A DNA stretch of 64,000 nt. Source: Thermovenabulum sp049701175. Lineage in GTDB: Bacteria; Bacillota; Thermosediminibacteria; Thermosediminibacterales; Thermosediminibacteraceae. A program made the translations under genes and the position numbers. The number at the start of each line of letters is the position of its first letter. The stretch's first letter is position 1. The DNA is taken from the NCBI RefSeq assembly GCF_049701175.1, contig NZ_JBNATW010000007.1, forward strand, positions 1-64,000, given 5' to 3'. The notes under the pieces were generated by a model that searched no databases, was not told the DNA's origin, and saw only the letters and a program-made list of their open reading frames with translations. Shown here one piece after another: positions 1-8,456 of this stretch.

Positions 1-68
1 TATTGCAATAAATAAGTGATAAAAATTAAAAAAATGGTACAAAGCAAAAAGCTCGCTCAATAATGAGT

Positions 69-97
69 TTGACAAAAAATAGGCAATATCATATAAT
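69..97 (+). promoter_or_regulatory. sigma-A type promoter of the first gene
   Basis: A perfect -35 box TTGACA (69-74) and a perfect -10 box TATAAT (92-97) are separated by 17 bases. Transcription would start near 104 and run through a structured leader into the methyltransferase gene. Confidence 0.75.
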
Positions 98-103
98 AAA
101 AAC

Positions 104-190
104 AAAATATGATATCATGAAGATATGAAAAAGGGACCATGAAGGTCTTTGACGGATGAACCTGTCGGGACTTCATGGTTTTTCTTTTTC
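104..190 (+). promoter_or_regulatory. structured leader with terminator-like hairpin
   Basis: CCATGAAG (about 138-145) pairs with CTTCATGG (about 171-178), followed by a T-rich run, as in an intrinsic terminator. Within that stem are two smaller hairpins, GACC-atgaa-GGTC and GACGG-atgaa-CCTGTC, sharing the loop ATGAA. A second CATGAAG copy at about 116-122 could compete for the same CTTCATG arm. This is the layout of an attenuator or riboswitch, but it matches no class I can name. The ligand is unknown. Confidence 0.5.
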
Positions 191-221
191 CAATGGTTAA
201 AATTTAAGGAAGGTGGTAAAA

Positions 222-824
222 TTGGCATTAAGTCAGAAGGAATTTTTCAATAATTTGGCTTCTGAGTGGGACAATAAGGTAAAGCACGATCCTTTAAAAT
301 TGAGGGAAATAGTAAATTTAGTTAATTTTTCAGAAGGTGCTGCGGTTTTGGATGTGGGATGCGGCACTGGAGTGCTGGTCCCTTACATAATTGAAAAGAT
401 AGGAAAATCCGGGCGTATTGTGGGACTTGATATTGCAGAAAAAATGATCCAAAGAGCCCGTGAAAAATTTTCTGAAAAGGATTTTCCGAATGTGAATTTT
501 GTTGTTGGAGACATTATGGATTATAATTTTAGCGATTCTTTTGACTTTATTATATGTTATTCTTCCTTCCCTCATTTCCCCGATAAAAAACAAAGCATTA
601 AAAAAATGGCTTCTTTGTTGAAGCCTAAAGGTAAGCTCATAATATGTCATTCTGAAAGCAGGGAAAAGATAAACAGCCTGCACAGGTCTTTAGATAAGCC
701 CGTATCTTCTGACATACTACCAACCGGGCAAGAGGTTTCCGACTATATGTGTTCTGCCGGATTAAAAATAGAGATTGTAGTTGATGATGATATGAAATAT
801 GTTGTTATAGGTATTAAAGAATAA
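222..824 (+). CDS. class I SAM-dependent methyltransferase
   Basis: A roughly 200-residue protein with the Rossmann-type SAM-binding signature VLDVGCGTG near residue 45, an acidic GLDIAE segment after the next strand, and a GDIMDY segment, typical of small UbiE/MenG-like methyltransferases. The substrate cannot be read from sequence. The open frame extends to a GTG at 213, but that codon lies inside the AAGGAAGGTGG ribosome site, so the TTG at 222 with a 5-base spacer is the better start. The gene stands alone behind its own promoter and a terminator-like leader, suggesting attenuation control. No metal or cofactor partner genes are adjacent. Confidence 0.8.
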   Translation: MALSQKEFFNNLASEWDNKVKHDPLKLREIVNLVNFSEGAAVLDVGCGTGVLVPYIIEKIGKSGRIVGLDIAEKMIQRAREKFSEKDFPNVNFVVGDIMDYNFSDSFDFIICYSSFPHFPDKKQSIKKMASLLKPKGKLIICHSESREKINSLHRSLDKPVSSDILPTGQEVSDYMCSAGLKIEIVVDDDMKYVVIGIKE

Positions 825-845
825 TTAAATAAAATTAAGATTTAC

Positions 846-2855
846 TTAATAATCTTCGTTTTGATAATATACGCAGTTTCTGCCTTCAGCTTTAGCCGTA
901 TACATTAAATCATCTGCCCTTTTAACTAAGCTATCAACGGTATCGCCAGGACGATAGCCTGCTACTCCAAAACTTGCCGTTACTTTTTCTATACCCGGGA
1001 TGGTCATTTTGCTTAAATTTTCCCTAAGTTCTTCAGCCAAAATTACTGCTTTTTCTACCGGTGTGTTGGGTAGCATAATGATAAATTCTTCTCCGCCCCA
1101 TCGTGCAAGAGTATCTACCTTGCGTATTCTTTCTTTAATCATTTTTACAACGCTTTTGAGGACCATATCTCCCGCATTGTGGCCGTAGCGGTCATTTATT
1201 TTTTTAAAATGATCTATATCCAACAAAATCAAAGAAAATTCGTTTCCGTAACGTTTTGCTCTTTCTATTTCTTCTTCTAATTTCTGTACTAAATAGCGCC
1301 TGTTGTAAGCACCTGTTAAGGCATCGGTATAAGACAGTAAGCGAAGTTCCTCTTCCAGCTTTTTTTTCTCTGTTATGTCATCTAAAATTATTAAAGCTCC
1401 AGAAACTTTTTCCTCTTCGATATGGGGTTTAATGTGAACCCTTGCCCATACTTCTTTACCCCATTTAGATATATAATTAGTTTCAAAAGTTTCGGTTTTA
1501 TTATTTTCCATACATTCTTTTAGTTTTTCTGAAAAACCGTATTTCACAAGAAGTGGAAATGTAAATAGATTTATCTTTTTTGTTTCTTCTTCACTCGGAG
1601 ATCCCAAAATTTCTAAAACTTTATCGTTTACATAGATAATATTGCCGTTTTTATCACATCTCATTATACCAATAGGGGCGTTTTCAGCCAATTCAAAATA
1701 TAATTTCCATGTTTTAGTAATCTCATCTTGTGATTTTTTTCGTTCACTGATATCTCGGACAATACCTACCGCATACCATTTGTCTTTTAATTTTAAAGCT
1801 GAAAGAGTAAGTTCAATATCTATTTCATAGCCATTTTTATGTCTTGCTTTGAGCTCTATCAGATTTGGGATTTTATCCAATTCCCCTGTTTCTTTAAATC
1901 GAGCTAACATATCTTTACATAAAGTTGCAGAATCGTTATTTGTTGCCAACAATGGGTGCAATTCTTTATTTATAATTTCTTTCTCTGAATAACCGAAAAT
2001 CCGCTCCGCAGAAGGGCTCCAAAAGAAAACCTTTCCATCGCCGTCAAGAACAATAATAGCATCGTATGCTGAATCTGTGATAGCTTTTAACAATAGTTCT
2101 TTTTCCTTTAATTTTTCTTCGATTTTGTTTTGGTCGGTTAAGTCAATAATACTGGCAAAACACAGATTTTTTCCTTTGTATTGGAAAAGCTGCAATTGGA
2201 CTTCAACAGGATAAGTGGAGTTGTTTTTACGACGGTGCACGGTTCTAAAAACTATATTTGTTTTTTCTCCTCTGATTAAAGGAGTAAGAAGTTCTCTAAA
2301 GCTTTGCTCGTTAAATTGAGGTTTTAAGTGAAGAGGAGTCATAAACTTTAATTCTTCATTAGTATATCCAAGGTTTTGTCTTGCGGCTTTGTTTACTTTT
2401 ATAAATTCTAAAGTTTCAAGATTAAAGACGTATATTTCATTTGAAGAATTTTCGAATATGTATTCAAACATGTTCGCAATAGAATTAGCTTCGTGAAGTC
2501 TCAGAGCCATTTCAATTGTAGAAATTATTGCTTCTTTGTTTGGACCCTTTACAATGTAACCATATCCTTTTACATCCTTAATTTTATTGATTATCTCCAA
2601 AGAAGTATTAGCAGTCAAAAATACAATGGGAATATCTCGTAGTTTCAATATTTTTTTAGCTGTTTCTATACCATCTTCATTCCCTTTCAGTTCGATATCC
2701 ATCAAAATAAGGTCTGGCAAAAAAGTATAACAGGCTTTTTCTACAGCCTCCTCACTTTCAGATGCGGTTTCTACTTCATAACCGTAATTCTGCAGAAAAT
2801 CGGCTACAAACACTCTTGTTATGTGGCTGTCTTCCACAAGAAGTATTTTTTTCAT
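846..2855 (-). CDS. response regulator-PAS-diguanylate cyclase
   Basis: A 669-residue cytoplasmic signalling protein. The N-terminal receiver domain (1-120) has the acidic pocket ED at 8-9 and phosphoacceptor Asp53 in LILMDIEL. Three PAS-type sensor segments follow (about 125-245, 255-375 and 385-500), each ending in a typical PAC-like segment. The C-terminal GGDEF domain (about 505-669) keeps the active-site motif GGEEF, preceded five residues earlier by RKVD, a complete RxxD inhibitory site. It should therefore make c-di-GMP under product inhibition, controlled by phosphorylation and PAS ligands. No cognate kinase is adjacent. It is transcribed away from the cobalamin operon; a GGGGGG ribosome site precedes the ATG. 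Confidence 0.9.
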   Translation of the reverse strand: MKKILLVEDSHITRVFVADFLQNYGYEVETASESEEAVEKACYTFLPDLILMDIELKGNEDGIETAKKILKLRDIPIVFLTANTSLEIINKIKDVKGYGYIVKGPNKEAIISTIEMALRLHEANSIANMFEYIFENSSNEIYVFNLETLEFIKVNKAARQNLGYTNEELKFMTPLHLKPQFNEQSFRELLTPLIRGEKTNIVFRTVHRRKNNSTYPVEVQLQLFQYKGKNLCFASIIDLTDQNKIEEKLKEKELLLKAITDSAYDAIIVLDGDGKVFFWSPSAERIFGYSEKEIINKELHPLLATNNDSATLCKDMLARFKETGELDKIPNLIELKARHKNGYEIDIELTLSALKLKDKWYAVGIVRDISERKKSQDEITKTWKLYFELAENAPIGIMRCDKNGNIIYVNDKVLEILGSPSEEETKKINLFTFPLLVKYGFSEKLKECMENNKTETFETNYISKWGKEVWARVHIKPHIEEEKVSGALIILDDITEKKKLEEELRLLSYTDALTGAYNRRYLVQKLEEEIERAKRYGNEFSLILLDIDHFKKINDRYGHNAGDMVLKSVVKMIKERIRKVDTLARWGGEEFIIMLPNTPVEKAVILAEELRENLSKMTIPGIEKVTASFGVAGYRPGDTVDSLVKRADDLMYTAKAEGRNCVYYQNEDY

Positions 2856-3005
2856 TTTATAATGCCCCCCATAAGTGAAAAAACAAAAAAAATAACAATA
2901 TTTAATGTCAATTTTAAATATAATTATATCATTTATTAATTTGAAGAGGCATTGACGGTTAAAAAATTTTTATTTTCGTAGGGTATGGAATTGATTAATA
3001 AGATA

Positions 3006-3033
3006 TTGAAAAAATAATTTTTTATATTATAAT
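3006..3033 (+). promoter_or_regulatory. promoter of the cobalamin operon
   Basis: TTGAAA (3006-3011) and TATAAT (3028-3033) with 16-base spacing lie just upstream of the cobalamin riboswitch. This is the most likely start of the long cbi/hem transcript. Confidence 0.55.
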
Positions 3034-3079
3034 AATTCATAGCAGAAATTGATATGGAAACTTAAAAGGAATAAAAATT

Positions 3080-3245
3080 TAATACGGTGTTCTCAAGGGT
3101 GCTGCAAAGCTTAAAAGGGAAAGCGGTGAAAATCCGCTGCAGCCCCCGCTACTGTATACGGCGACGAGTCCACGCCCACTGGGAAACCGGGAAGGGTGGA
3201 GGAGGATGACCCGTGAGCCAGGAGACCTGCCCTTGAGTAGATGCC
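3080..3245 (+). promoter_or_regulatory. cobalamin (adenosylcobalamin) riboswitch
   Basis: The segment has the conserved pieces of the B12 element in order: GGGAA with AGCGGTGAAAATCCGCTGC, then GCCCCCGCTACTGTA, then the B12 box AGCCAGGAGACCTGCC at 3217-3232. It lies directly upstream of the cobalt transporter gene cbiM and is followed by an intrinsic terminator, so ligand binding is expected to shut off the downstream operon. The two hairpins that follow are the likely expression platform. Confidence 0.96.
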
Positions 3246-3284
3246 GGTCCTTCGGAGGGAAGGGAAAGGCAAAGGTGTAAAAAT

Positions 3285-3311
3285 AAGCCTACCCTTTGGG
3301 TAGGCTTTTTT
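3285..3311 (+). terminator. riboswitch-linked intrinsic terminator
   Basis: Perfect inverted repeat AAGCCTACCC / GGGTAGGCTT with a TTT loop, followed by a T run. Its position after the cobalamin riboswitch makes it the OFF-state terminator. Confidence 0.85.
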
Positions 3312-3326
3312 AATATAGCTTCTTAT

Positions 3327-3351
3327 AAACCCTGCCGAAGGCAGGGTTTAT
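3327..3351 (+). promoter_or_regulatory. second hairpin before cbiM
   Basis: AAACCCTGCC-gaa-GGCAGGGTTT is a perfect 10-base-pair stem ending about 15 bases before the GGAGGAG ribosome site of cbiM. It may be a second terminator with a short T tract or a 5' stabilising stem. Confidence 0.5.
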
Positions 3352-3379
3352 TTTATGAAAAATTTAAGGAGGAGAGTCT

Positions 3380-4090
3380 ATGAAAAAAGTTTTCCTATTA
3401 TCAACTGTGTTTTTTTTGATTCCGAGGGTATTATATGCGATGCACATTGCGGAAGGCTATTTACCTTTAAAGTGGTGCTTATTTTATTTTTTATTAATTG
3501 TACCTTTTATCGCCTTAGGAATGAAAAAAATTTTTTTACTTTACGGGCAAGACAAAAATAATAAAATGTTGATTTCTCTCTGCGGTGCTTATATTTTTCT
3601 ACTTTCTGCTTTAAAACTTCCATCTGTCACGGGGTCATGTTCTCATCCCACCGGTTGCGGATTATCGGCCATACTGTTTGGCCCTTATGTTACAGCAGTT
3701 CTTTCAATGATAGTGCTTTTGTTTCAAGCTTTGTTTTTAGCCCACGGTGGATTGACGACATTGGGTGCCAATACTTTTTCTATGGGGGTGGCGGGGCCGT
3801 TTATATCTTATATTGTATACCACTTGTTGAGACGTAGGAATAGAAGATTATCCATTTTTTTGGCCGCTGCCTTGGGAGATTTGGGGACTTACATAATCAC
3901 CTCTATTCAATTGGCTTTGGCTTTCCCTTCAAAGAATGGGATATTTGAGTCTATGATAAAGTTTCTATCTATTTTTTCGATAACACAAATTCCCCTCGCT
4001 ATTACTGAGGGAATATTTACCCTAATATTATTTGACTATTTAGCTCAAAATTATCCAGAAATTAAAAAGATAGGGGAGTTTAATGTATGA
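3380..4090 (+). CDS. cbiM: cobalt ECF transporter substrate-binding subunit CbiM
   Basis: A 236-residue membrane protein. A cleavable signal-like segment (1-20) precedes MHIAEG; in the CbiM family the exposed N-terminal Met-His of the mature protein helps bind cobalt. Other family signatures are SGSCSHPTGCG-like (here TGSCSHPTGCG) and HGGLTTLGANTFSMGV. About six further membrane segments follow. It is the first gene after the cobalamin riboswitch and overlaps cbiN by 4 bases (ATGA). Its role is to import cobalt for corrin synthesis. The ATPase subunit CbiO is not found in the cluster and must be supplied from elsewhere. Confidence 0.95.
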   Translation: MKKVFLLSTVFFLIPRVLYAMHIAEGYLPLKWCLFYFLLIVPFIALGMKKIFLLYGQDKNNKMLISLCGAYIFLLSALKLPSVTGSCSHPTGCGLSAILFGPYVTAVLSMIVLLFQALFLAHGGLTTLGANTFSMGVAGPFISYIVYHLLRRRNRRLSIFLAAALGDLGTYIITSIQLALAFPSKNGIFESMIKFLSIFSITQIPLAITEGIFTLILFDYLAQNYPEIKKIGEFNV

Positions 4091-4350
4091 GAAAGCATAT
4101 CTTTTTAATTGTATTAGCAATTTTTATTGTGATGTTTTCATTATACGTTGGCGCCCAAAAGGGTGACTTAGCAGGTGCTGATGAAAAAATGGAAGAGGTT
4201 ATAAAGGAGATATCTCCTGATTATAAACCCTTTTTTAATAGCATTTTTGAGCCACCTTCTGGAGAGGTTGAAAGTTTCTTATTTGCCTTGCAAGCATCCA
4301 CAGGAGCTTTTATTATAGGATACTTTTTAGGAAAGGGAAAGAATGCTTAA
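4087..4350 (+). CDS. cbiN: cobalt transport protein CbiN
   Basis: An 87-residue protein with two membrane segments (about 5-23 and 68-84) around a short extracytoplasmic loop containing GADEKMEEVIKEISPDYKPFF, whose pattern is typical of CbiN. CbiN works with CbiM to load cobalt. The start codon overlaps the cbiM stop, and the end overlaps the cbiQ start by 8 bases, so the three are translationally coupled. Confidence 0.92.
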   Translation: MRKHIFLIVLAIFIVMFSLYVGAQKGDLAGADEKMEEVIKEISPDYKPFFNSIFEPPSGEVESFLFALQASTGAFIIGYFLGKGKNA

Positions 4351-5041
4351 AGAAATACTTTTACATTCCAGCAATAATAAAGGAAGGCATATTCACCCCT
4401 ATGAAAAACTAATGTTTGTGTTATGTCCAGTTATTGCAACAAATTTTTTTGAGAGCCCAATTCCACTTATAATAAATACGGTTGTCTTCTTAATCTTGCA
4501 TATATACTTTAAAACGCCGAAGTCTAAGGTTATCAAGTTATTAGCAGAGCTTATAGGGTTTTATTCACTTTCTTCTTTTATATTTGTGATTGACGGAAAC
4601 ATAAAAGCTTTCTTAATTACCACAGCAAAGGGTTTTGCAAATTCTATGGCTCTTACATTCTTAATTTTTACAACACCGATGGATGACTTTCTATATTTTT
4701 TATCTAAGGTGGGTTTTTTAAAAGAGATAGCAGATATAGCTAAAACGATGGAACGCTTTATATTGTTACTTGAAGATGAGTTAAATATGATGATTGTTTC
4801 TGCAACATGCCGAGGAGGGTTTGATGGTTTTCAAAATAAAGTGAGAAGTTCTGCAAAAATTGCGGCACTTCTTTTAGTAAATTCTTTAAACAGGTGGAAA
4901 AGCATAGACGAAGCTATTACCAGTAGATGTTTTTCAGGGAAGATACCTTATACCAAGAAGGAGTTTACACTGTCATGCAAAAGAATGATTTTTATCCTAA
5001 TGTTTATAGTAATAGAGGTAATTTTAGCAATAAGATTTTGA
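4343..5041 (+). CDS. cbiQ: cobalt ECF transporter transmembrane subunit CbiQ
   Basis: A 232-residue membrane protein of the EcfT/CbiQ family, with hydrophobic segments around 30-70, 85-115 and 212-230. The cytoplasmic coupling helices carry the ATCRGGF and AITSRCFSG signatures (usual AxxxRG-type motifs) that contact the ATPase. It follows cbiMN with an 8-base overlap. A 68-base gap containing no obvious terminator separates it from cbiA. Confidence 0.92.
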   Translation: MLKEILLHSSNNKGRHIHPYEKLMFVLCPVIATNFFESPIPLIINTVVFLILHIYFKTPKSKVIKLLAELIGFYSLSSFIFVIDGNIKAFLITTAKGFANSMALTFLIFTTPMDDFLYFLSKVGFLKEIADIAKTMERFILLLEDELNMMIVSATCRGGFDGFQNKVRSSAKIAALLLVNSLNRWKSIDEAITSRCFSGKIPYTKKEFTLSCKRMIFILMFIVIEVILAIRF

Positions 5042-5109
5042 GTGCAGTAGCCCGCAAGCTCATAGGAAGTTTTGCAGGGGAATGTAGTAGAAGATTGAGG
5101 TGACTTAGT

Positions 5110-6414
5110 ATGAAAGGAATTGTAATCTCGGCTCCCTCAAGCGGTAGCGGTAAAACATTGTTTACAATGGGACTAATTAAAGTTTTAAAAAACTTAAATT
5201 ATTCTATTTTCCCCTGCAAAGTAGGCCCTGATTATATAGATACTGCTTTCTTGGGAAGGGTTGCTGATTTTGAAGGGCAAAATTTAGATAAGTTCCTTCA
5301 AGGAAATCGTTTTAAACAGGTTTTTGATTTCAGCAGGGATTTATGCGTAATCGAAGGGGTTATGGGCTACTTTGATGGTATTCAAAATACTTTTGAAAAC
5401 TCTACCTTTCAAATAGCCGAAGAATTGAATTTAAATACAATCCTTGTATACACACCAAAGGGTGAAATGTTTTCGGCAGTTCCAAAGATAAAAGGAATGG
5501 TTGAATTCAGTAATGGCAATATAAAGGGTATTGTGTTAAATAAAGTTTCTTACGGTTATTATAAACTTCTTAAGGAAGCGATTGAGAAATACATCAACAT
5601 TAAAGTGCTGGGTTTTATTGAGGAAGATGATGACCTTGAAATAAAATCGAGGCATTTAGGTTTAATCCAAAATTTCGAAATTGAGGATTTCGAAATTATT
5701 GTTGAAAAAATGGCTGAAAAAATAAGAAATAATGTGGATTTAAGCGGATTAATTTCCCTTTTTAAAGAAATAAACATCTCCTGTGCGAATTTGCTTAGAT
5801 TTGAAAAAACTAATCTGAAAGCAGCGGTTGCTTATGATAAAGCCTTTTCCTTTTATTATAGGGAAAATTTAGAGATTTTAAGGTCAATTTTTGATGTTGA
5901 ATTTTTTTCTCCTATAAGAGATAAGAGACTTCCCGATTGCGATCTTTTATACATAGGTGGTGGATATCCGGAAGTTTTTAAAGAAGAATTGTCAAATAAC
6001 ACAGCCATGTTAAATTCGGTTAGGGAATTTGTAGAAAGTGGAGGGCACGTTTTCGCGGAATGCGGAGGGTTAATGTACCTAACCCGGGAGATTGATGGGT
6101 ATAAAATGGCCGGTGTATTCCCCGGAAAAAGCAAAATGACAGAAAAGTTGCAGAACTTTGGTTATGTGGAAGCAGAAATTTTAGAAGACTGCCTTATTGG
6201 GGAAAAAGGCCAGGGGTTTAAAGCTCATGAATTTCATAAATCGGTAGCGGATATTTTTGGCCAAAAATATTTAAAGGTTAAAAAGGCAAAAGGAGATAGG
6301 ATAACCTATTGCGGATATCAGTACAAAAATGCCTTTGGTATGTATCCCCATGTAAGTTTTCTGGGGAGCCTTACAATAATAGAAAATATTTTAAAAAATC
6401 TTAGGAGGGAATGA
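5110..6414 (+). CDS. cbiA: cobyrinate a,c-diamide synthase CbiA
   Basis: A 434-residue ATP-dependent glutamine amidotransferase that amidates the a and c side chains of (cobalt) cobyrinate. The N-terminal synthetase domain has the P-loop-like APSSGSGKT (about 8-16) and the KVGPDYID motif. The C-terminal class-I-like glutaminase domain has GGGYPEVF, the nucleophile segment AECGGLMYL, and the HEFHKS histidine segment. Length is normal for CbiA. It is placed before the earlier ring-synthesis genes. The GGTGACT sequence 4-10 bases before the ATG serves as the ribosome site. Confidence 0.94.
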   Translation: MKGIVISAPSSGSGKTLFTMGLIKVLKNLNYSIFPCKVGPDYIDTAFLGRVADFEGQNLDKFLQGNRFKQVFDFSRDLCVIEGVMGYFDGIQNTFENSTFQIAEELNLNTILVYTPKGEMFSAVPKIKGMVEFSNGNIKGIVLNKVSYGYYKLLKEAIEKYINIKVLGFIEEDDDLEIKSRHLGLIQNFEIEDFEIIVEKMAEKIRNNVDLSGLISLFKEINISCANLLRFEKTNLKAAVAYDKAFSFYYRENLEILRSIFDVEFFSPIRDKRLPDCDLLYIGGGYPEVFKEELSNNTAMLNSVREFVESGGHVFAECGGLMYLTREIDGYKMAGVFPGKSKMTEKLQNFGYVEAEILEDCLIGEKGQGFKAHEFHKSVADIFGQKYLKVKKAKGDRITYCGYQYKNAFGMYPHVSFLGSLTIIENILKNLRRE

Positions 6415-6415
6415 T

Positions 6416-6787
6416 TTGGAAGCTGTTCTTTTAATTGGGCACGGCAGCAAGGAAGATGCTACTGTGGAAGTATTAAAAAAGATAGCAAAAGACTTAGAAA
6501 AATCCATCGAAAAAAAAGTGTTTTATGCCTTTTTGGATTTTAACAGTCCTAATATTGGTGAAGCGTTGAACGACATTTACGAAAAAGGAATGAAAAAGGT
6601 AACGGTGTTGCCCTACTTTTTATTTTCGGGGATTCATATAAAAAAGGATATACCCCAAATACTGAAAAGTTTCAAAAAAAGCCATAGGGATATGTTTATA
6701 GAATTTGCTTCGCCTATTGATTACCATCCACTGATGATTGAAATTTTAAAGGAAAAATTAAATAGGGATAGGGAGATTATAGAATGA
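6416..6787 (+). CDS. cbiX: sirohydrochlorin cobaltochelatase CbiX (short form)
   Basis: A 123-residue protein matching the short CbiX form, which dimerises and inserts cobalt into sirohydrochlorin. Visible signatures are LLIGHGSKED with the metal-binding His near residue 8, PYFLFSGIHIKKDIP with a second conserved His, and a HPLM tail segment. The start is a TTG at 6416, five bases after AGGAGGGA. It begins one base after the cbiA stop and its own stop overlaps the cbiC start. The short single-domain form is usual in archaea and some clostridia. Confidence 0.9.
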   Translation: MEAVLLIGHGSKEDATVEVLKKIAKDLEKSIEKKVFYAFLDFNSPNIGEALNDIYEKGMKKVTVLPYFLFSGIHIKKDIPQILKSFKKSHRDMFIEFASPIDYHPLMIEILKEKLNRDREIIE

Positions 6788-7410
6788 TGTTTCTAAAGAA
6801 TCCCGATGAAATTGAAAAAAAGAGTTTTGAAATAATCAAATCCAAAATAGAAAATGTTTACAGCAACGAAGAATTAAAGATAGTTTTAAGGGTTATTCAT
6901 GCAACAGGTGATTTTGAATATGAAAAACTTTTAAGGTTTAAAAACAATCCTGTAGAAGTTGGTTTGTCTGCATTAAAAAAAGGATGCAGTATATTCACCG
7001 ATACCAGGATGGCCTATGCAGGTATTAACAAGAAAATCCTGCAGGAATTGAATTGTAATATAAATTGTTTTATCGATGACGAGGAAATTTTTGATAAAGC
7101 AAAAAGGGAAAACATAACGCGTGCTATGGCTTCTGTTGAGATGGCAGTTGAGAAAAATATCGATATTTTTGTTATCGGGAATGCACCCACTGCACTTTTC
7201 AGTCTATGCCAGCATATAAAAGAGGGGAAAATTGTACCTTCCTTGGTGATAGGAGTTCCCGTGGGATTTGTAGGAGCTTGTGAATCAAAAGAACTTTTGA
7301 GGAAATTAAAAGTGCCTTCAATCTCAACGGAAGGGACAAAAGGTGGGAGCAATGTGGCAGCGGCAATATTCAATGCACTGCTTTATATGGCGGTGGGAAA
7401 ATGGAAGTAA
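6784..7410 (+). CDS. cbiC: cobalt-precorrin-8 methylmutase CbiC
   Basis: A 208-residue protein that moves the methyl group from C-11 to C-12 to form cobyrinate. Family signatures are RVIHATGDFEY with the catalytic His near residue 43, the IFTDTRMAYAG segment, and VIGVPVGFVGACESKELL. It starts within the ATGA overlap with cbiX and overlaps the next gene, cbiD, by 10 bases, so it sits in a tightly coupled run. Confidence 0.94.
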   Translation: MMFLKNPDEIEKKSFEIIKSKIENVYSNEELKIVLRVIHATGDFEYEKLLRFKNNPVEVGLSALKKGCSIFTDTRMAYAGINKKILQELNCNINCFIDDEEIFDKAKRENITRAMASVEMAVEKNIDIFVIGNAPTALFSLCQHIKEGKIVPSLVIGVPVGFVGACESKELLRKLKVPSISTEGTKGGSNVAAAIFNALLYMAVGKWK

Positions 7411-8456
7411 TAAAGTACGGAAAAAGATTGAGGTGTGGTTATACAACGGGAAGCTGTGCGGCTGCTGCCTCAAAAGCTGCTGTTTTAAAGCTGCTCGGCA
7501 AGGATGTGGATACGGTAGTAGATATAAAAACACCCGAGGGTACGGTATTAAATATAAAAATAGTTGAAAGCTTTAAAGGAAAGGATTTTGCAATCTGCTG
7601 CGTTGTAAAGGATGGAGGGGATGACATTGATGCTACGGACGGTATGAAAATTTATTCTAAGGTTTCCTTTAGAAGCGATAAAGAGATTGTCATCGATGGA
7701 GGAGAGGGCATAGGAAGGTTTGCTTTCGATACTCCTTTTGGGAAAAAAGGAGAAGCAGCTATAAATAAAGTACCCAAGCAAATGATAGAATACTCTATTC
7801 GAGAAGTCTACGATGGAGGAGTTAATGTCTTGATCTTTGCACCTGAAGGGAAAGAAATAGCAAAAAAAACCTTTAACCCGAAAATGGGAATTGAGGGCGG
7901 CATTTCAATTATAGGCACAAAGGGCATAGTCTATCCCATGTCGGAAGATGCCTATAAAAAGGTCATTTTTATGGAGCTGGACATGATTAAAAATAAGGCG
8001 GATAAAGTTATTTTGACCTTTGGCAACTATGGAGAAAGTTTTATAAAAAAAATAGGACTTCATGGAGAAATAGTAAAAGTTTCTAATTTTATTGGTGAAA
8101 CGCTTTTATATTGTAAAGAAGTGGGGTTTAAAGAAATAGTTTTAGTGGGGCATATTGGCAAGATATGTAAAATATCTATCGGTGCTTTCAATACCCACAG
8201 TAAAATAGTCGATTCAAGGATAGAAGCTTTTGTTTACTATCTGGCAAAGGCTAAAGCGCCCTATGAAATAATTGAAAAAATAGAAACCTTTAAAACTGCT
8301 GAAGAATGTGCAAATTTTTTAATAGAGTTCGGCTACGGCCATATTATAGAAAATATGAGAAAAGGTGTGGTTGACAGGATAATGCATTATTTAAAGGATG
8401 ACAAGATAAAGGTAGATGTATACGTCTATACCTTCAAAATGTTGGAGGGAATTTAA
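7401..8456 (+). CDS. cbiD: cobalt-precorrin-5B (C1)-methyltransferase CbiD
   Basis: A 351-residue protein with the unmistakable CbiD N-terminal motif RCGYTTGSCAAAASKAA (about 10-26). It methylates C-1 of the corrin ring in the oxygen-independent pathway and is a marker of that pathway. GNYGESF and GHIGKICKIS are further family segments. Its last base overlaps the first base of cbiE, an ATGA-type junction. Confidence 0.95.
   Translation: MEVIKYGKRLRCGYTTGSCAAAASKAAVLKLLGKDVDTVVDIKTPEGTVLNIKIVESFKGKDFAICCVVKDGGDDIDATDGMKIYSKVSFRSDKEIVIDGGEGIGRFAFDTPFGKKGEAAINKVPKQMIEYSIREVYDGGVNVLIFAPEGKEIAKKTFNPKMGIEGGISIIGTKGIVYPMSEDAYKKVIFMELDMIKNKADKVILTFGNYGESFIKKIGLHGEIVKVSNFIGETLLYCKEVGFKEIVLVGHIGKICKISIGAFNTHSKIVDSRIEAFVYYLAKAKAPYEIIEKIETFKTAEECANFLIEFGYGHIIENMRKGVVDRIMHYLKDDKIKVDVYVYTFKMLEGI

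Noticed and set aside
104..190. ANTAR-binding twin hairpins
   Set aside because: The loops lack the A at position 1 and G at position 4 of the ANTAR target hexaloops.
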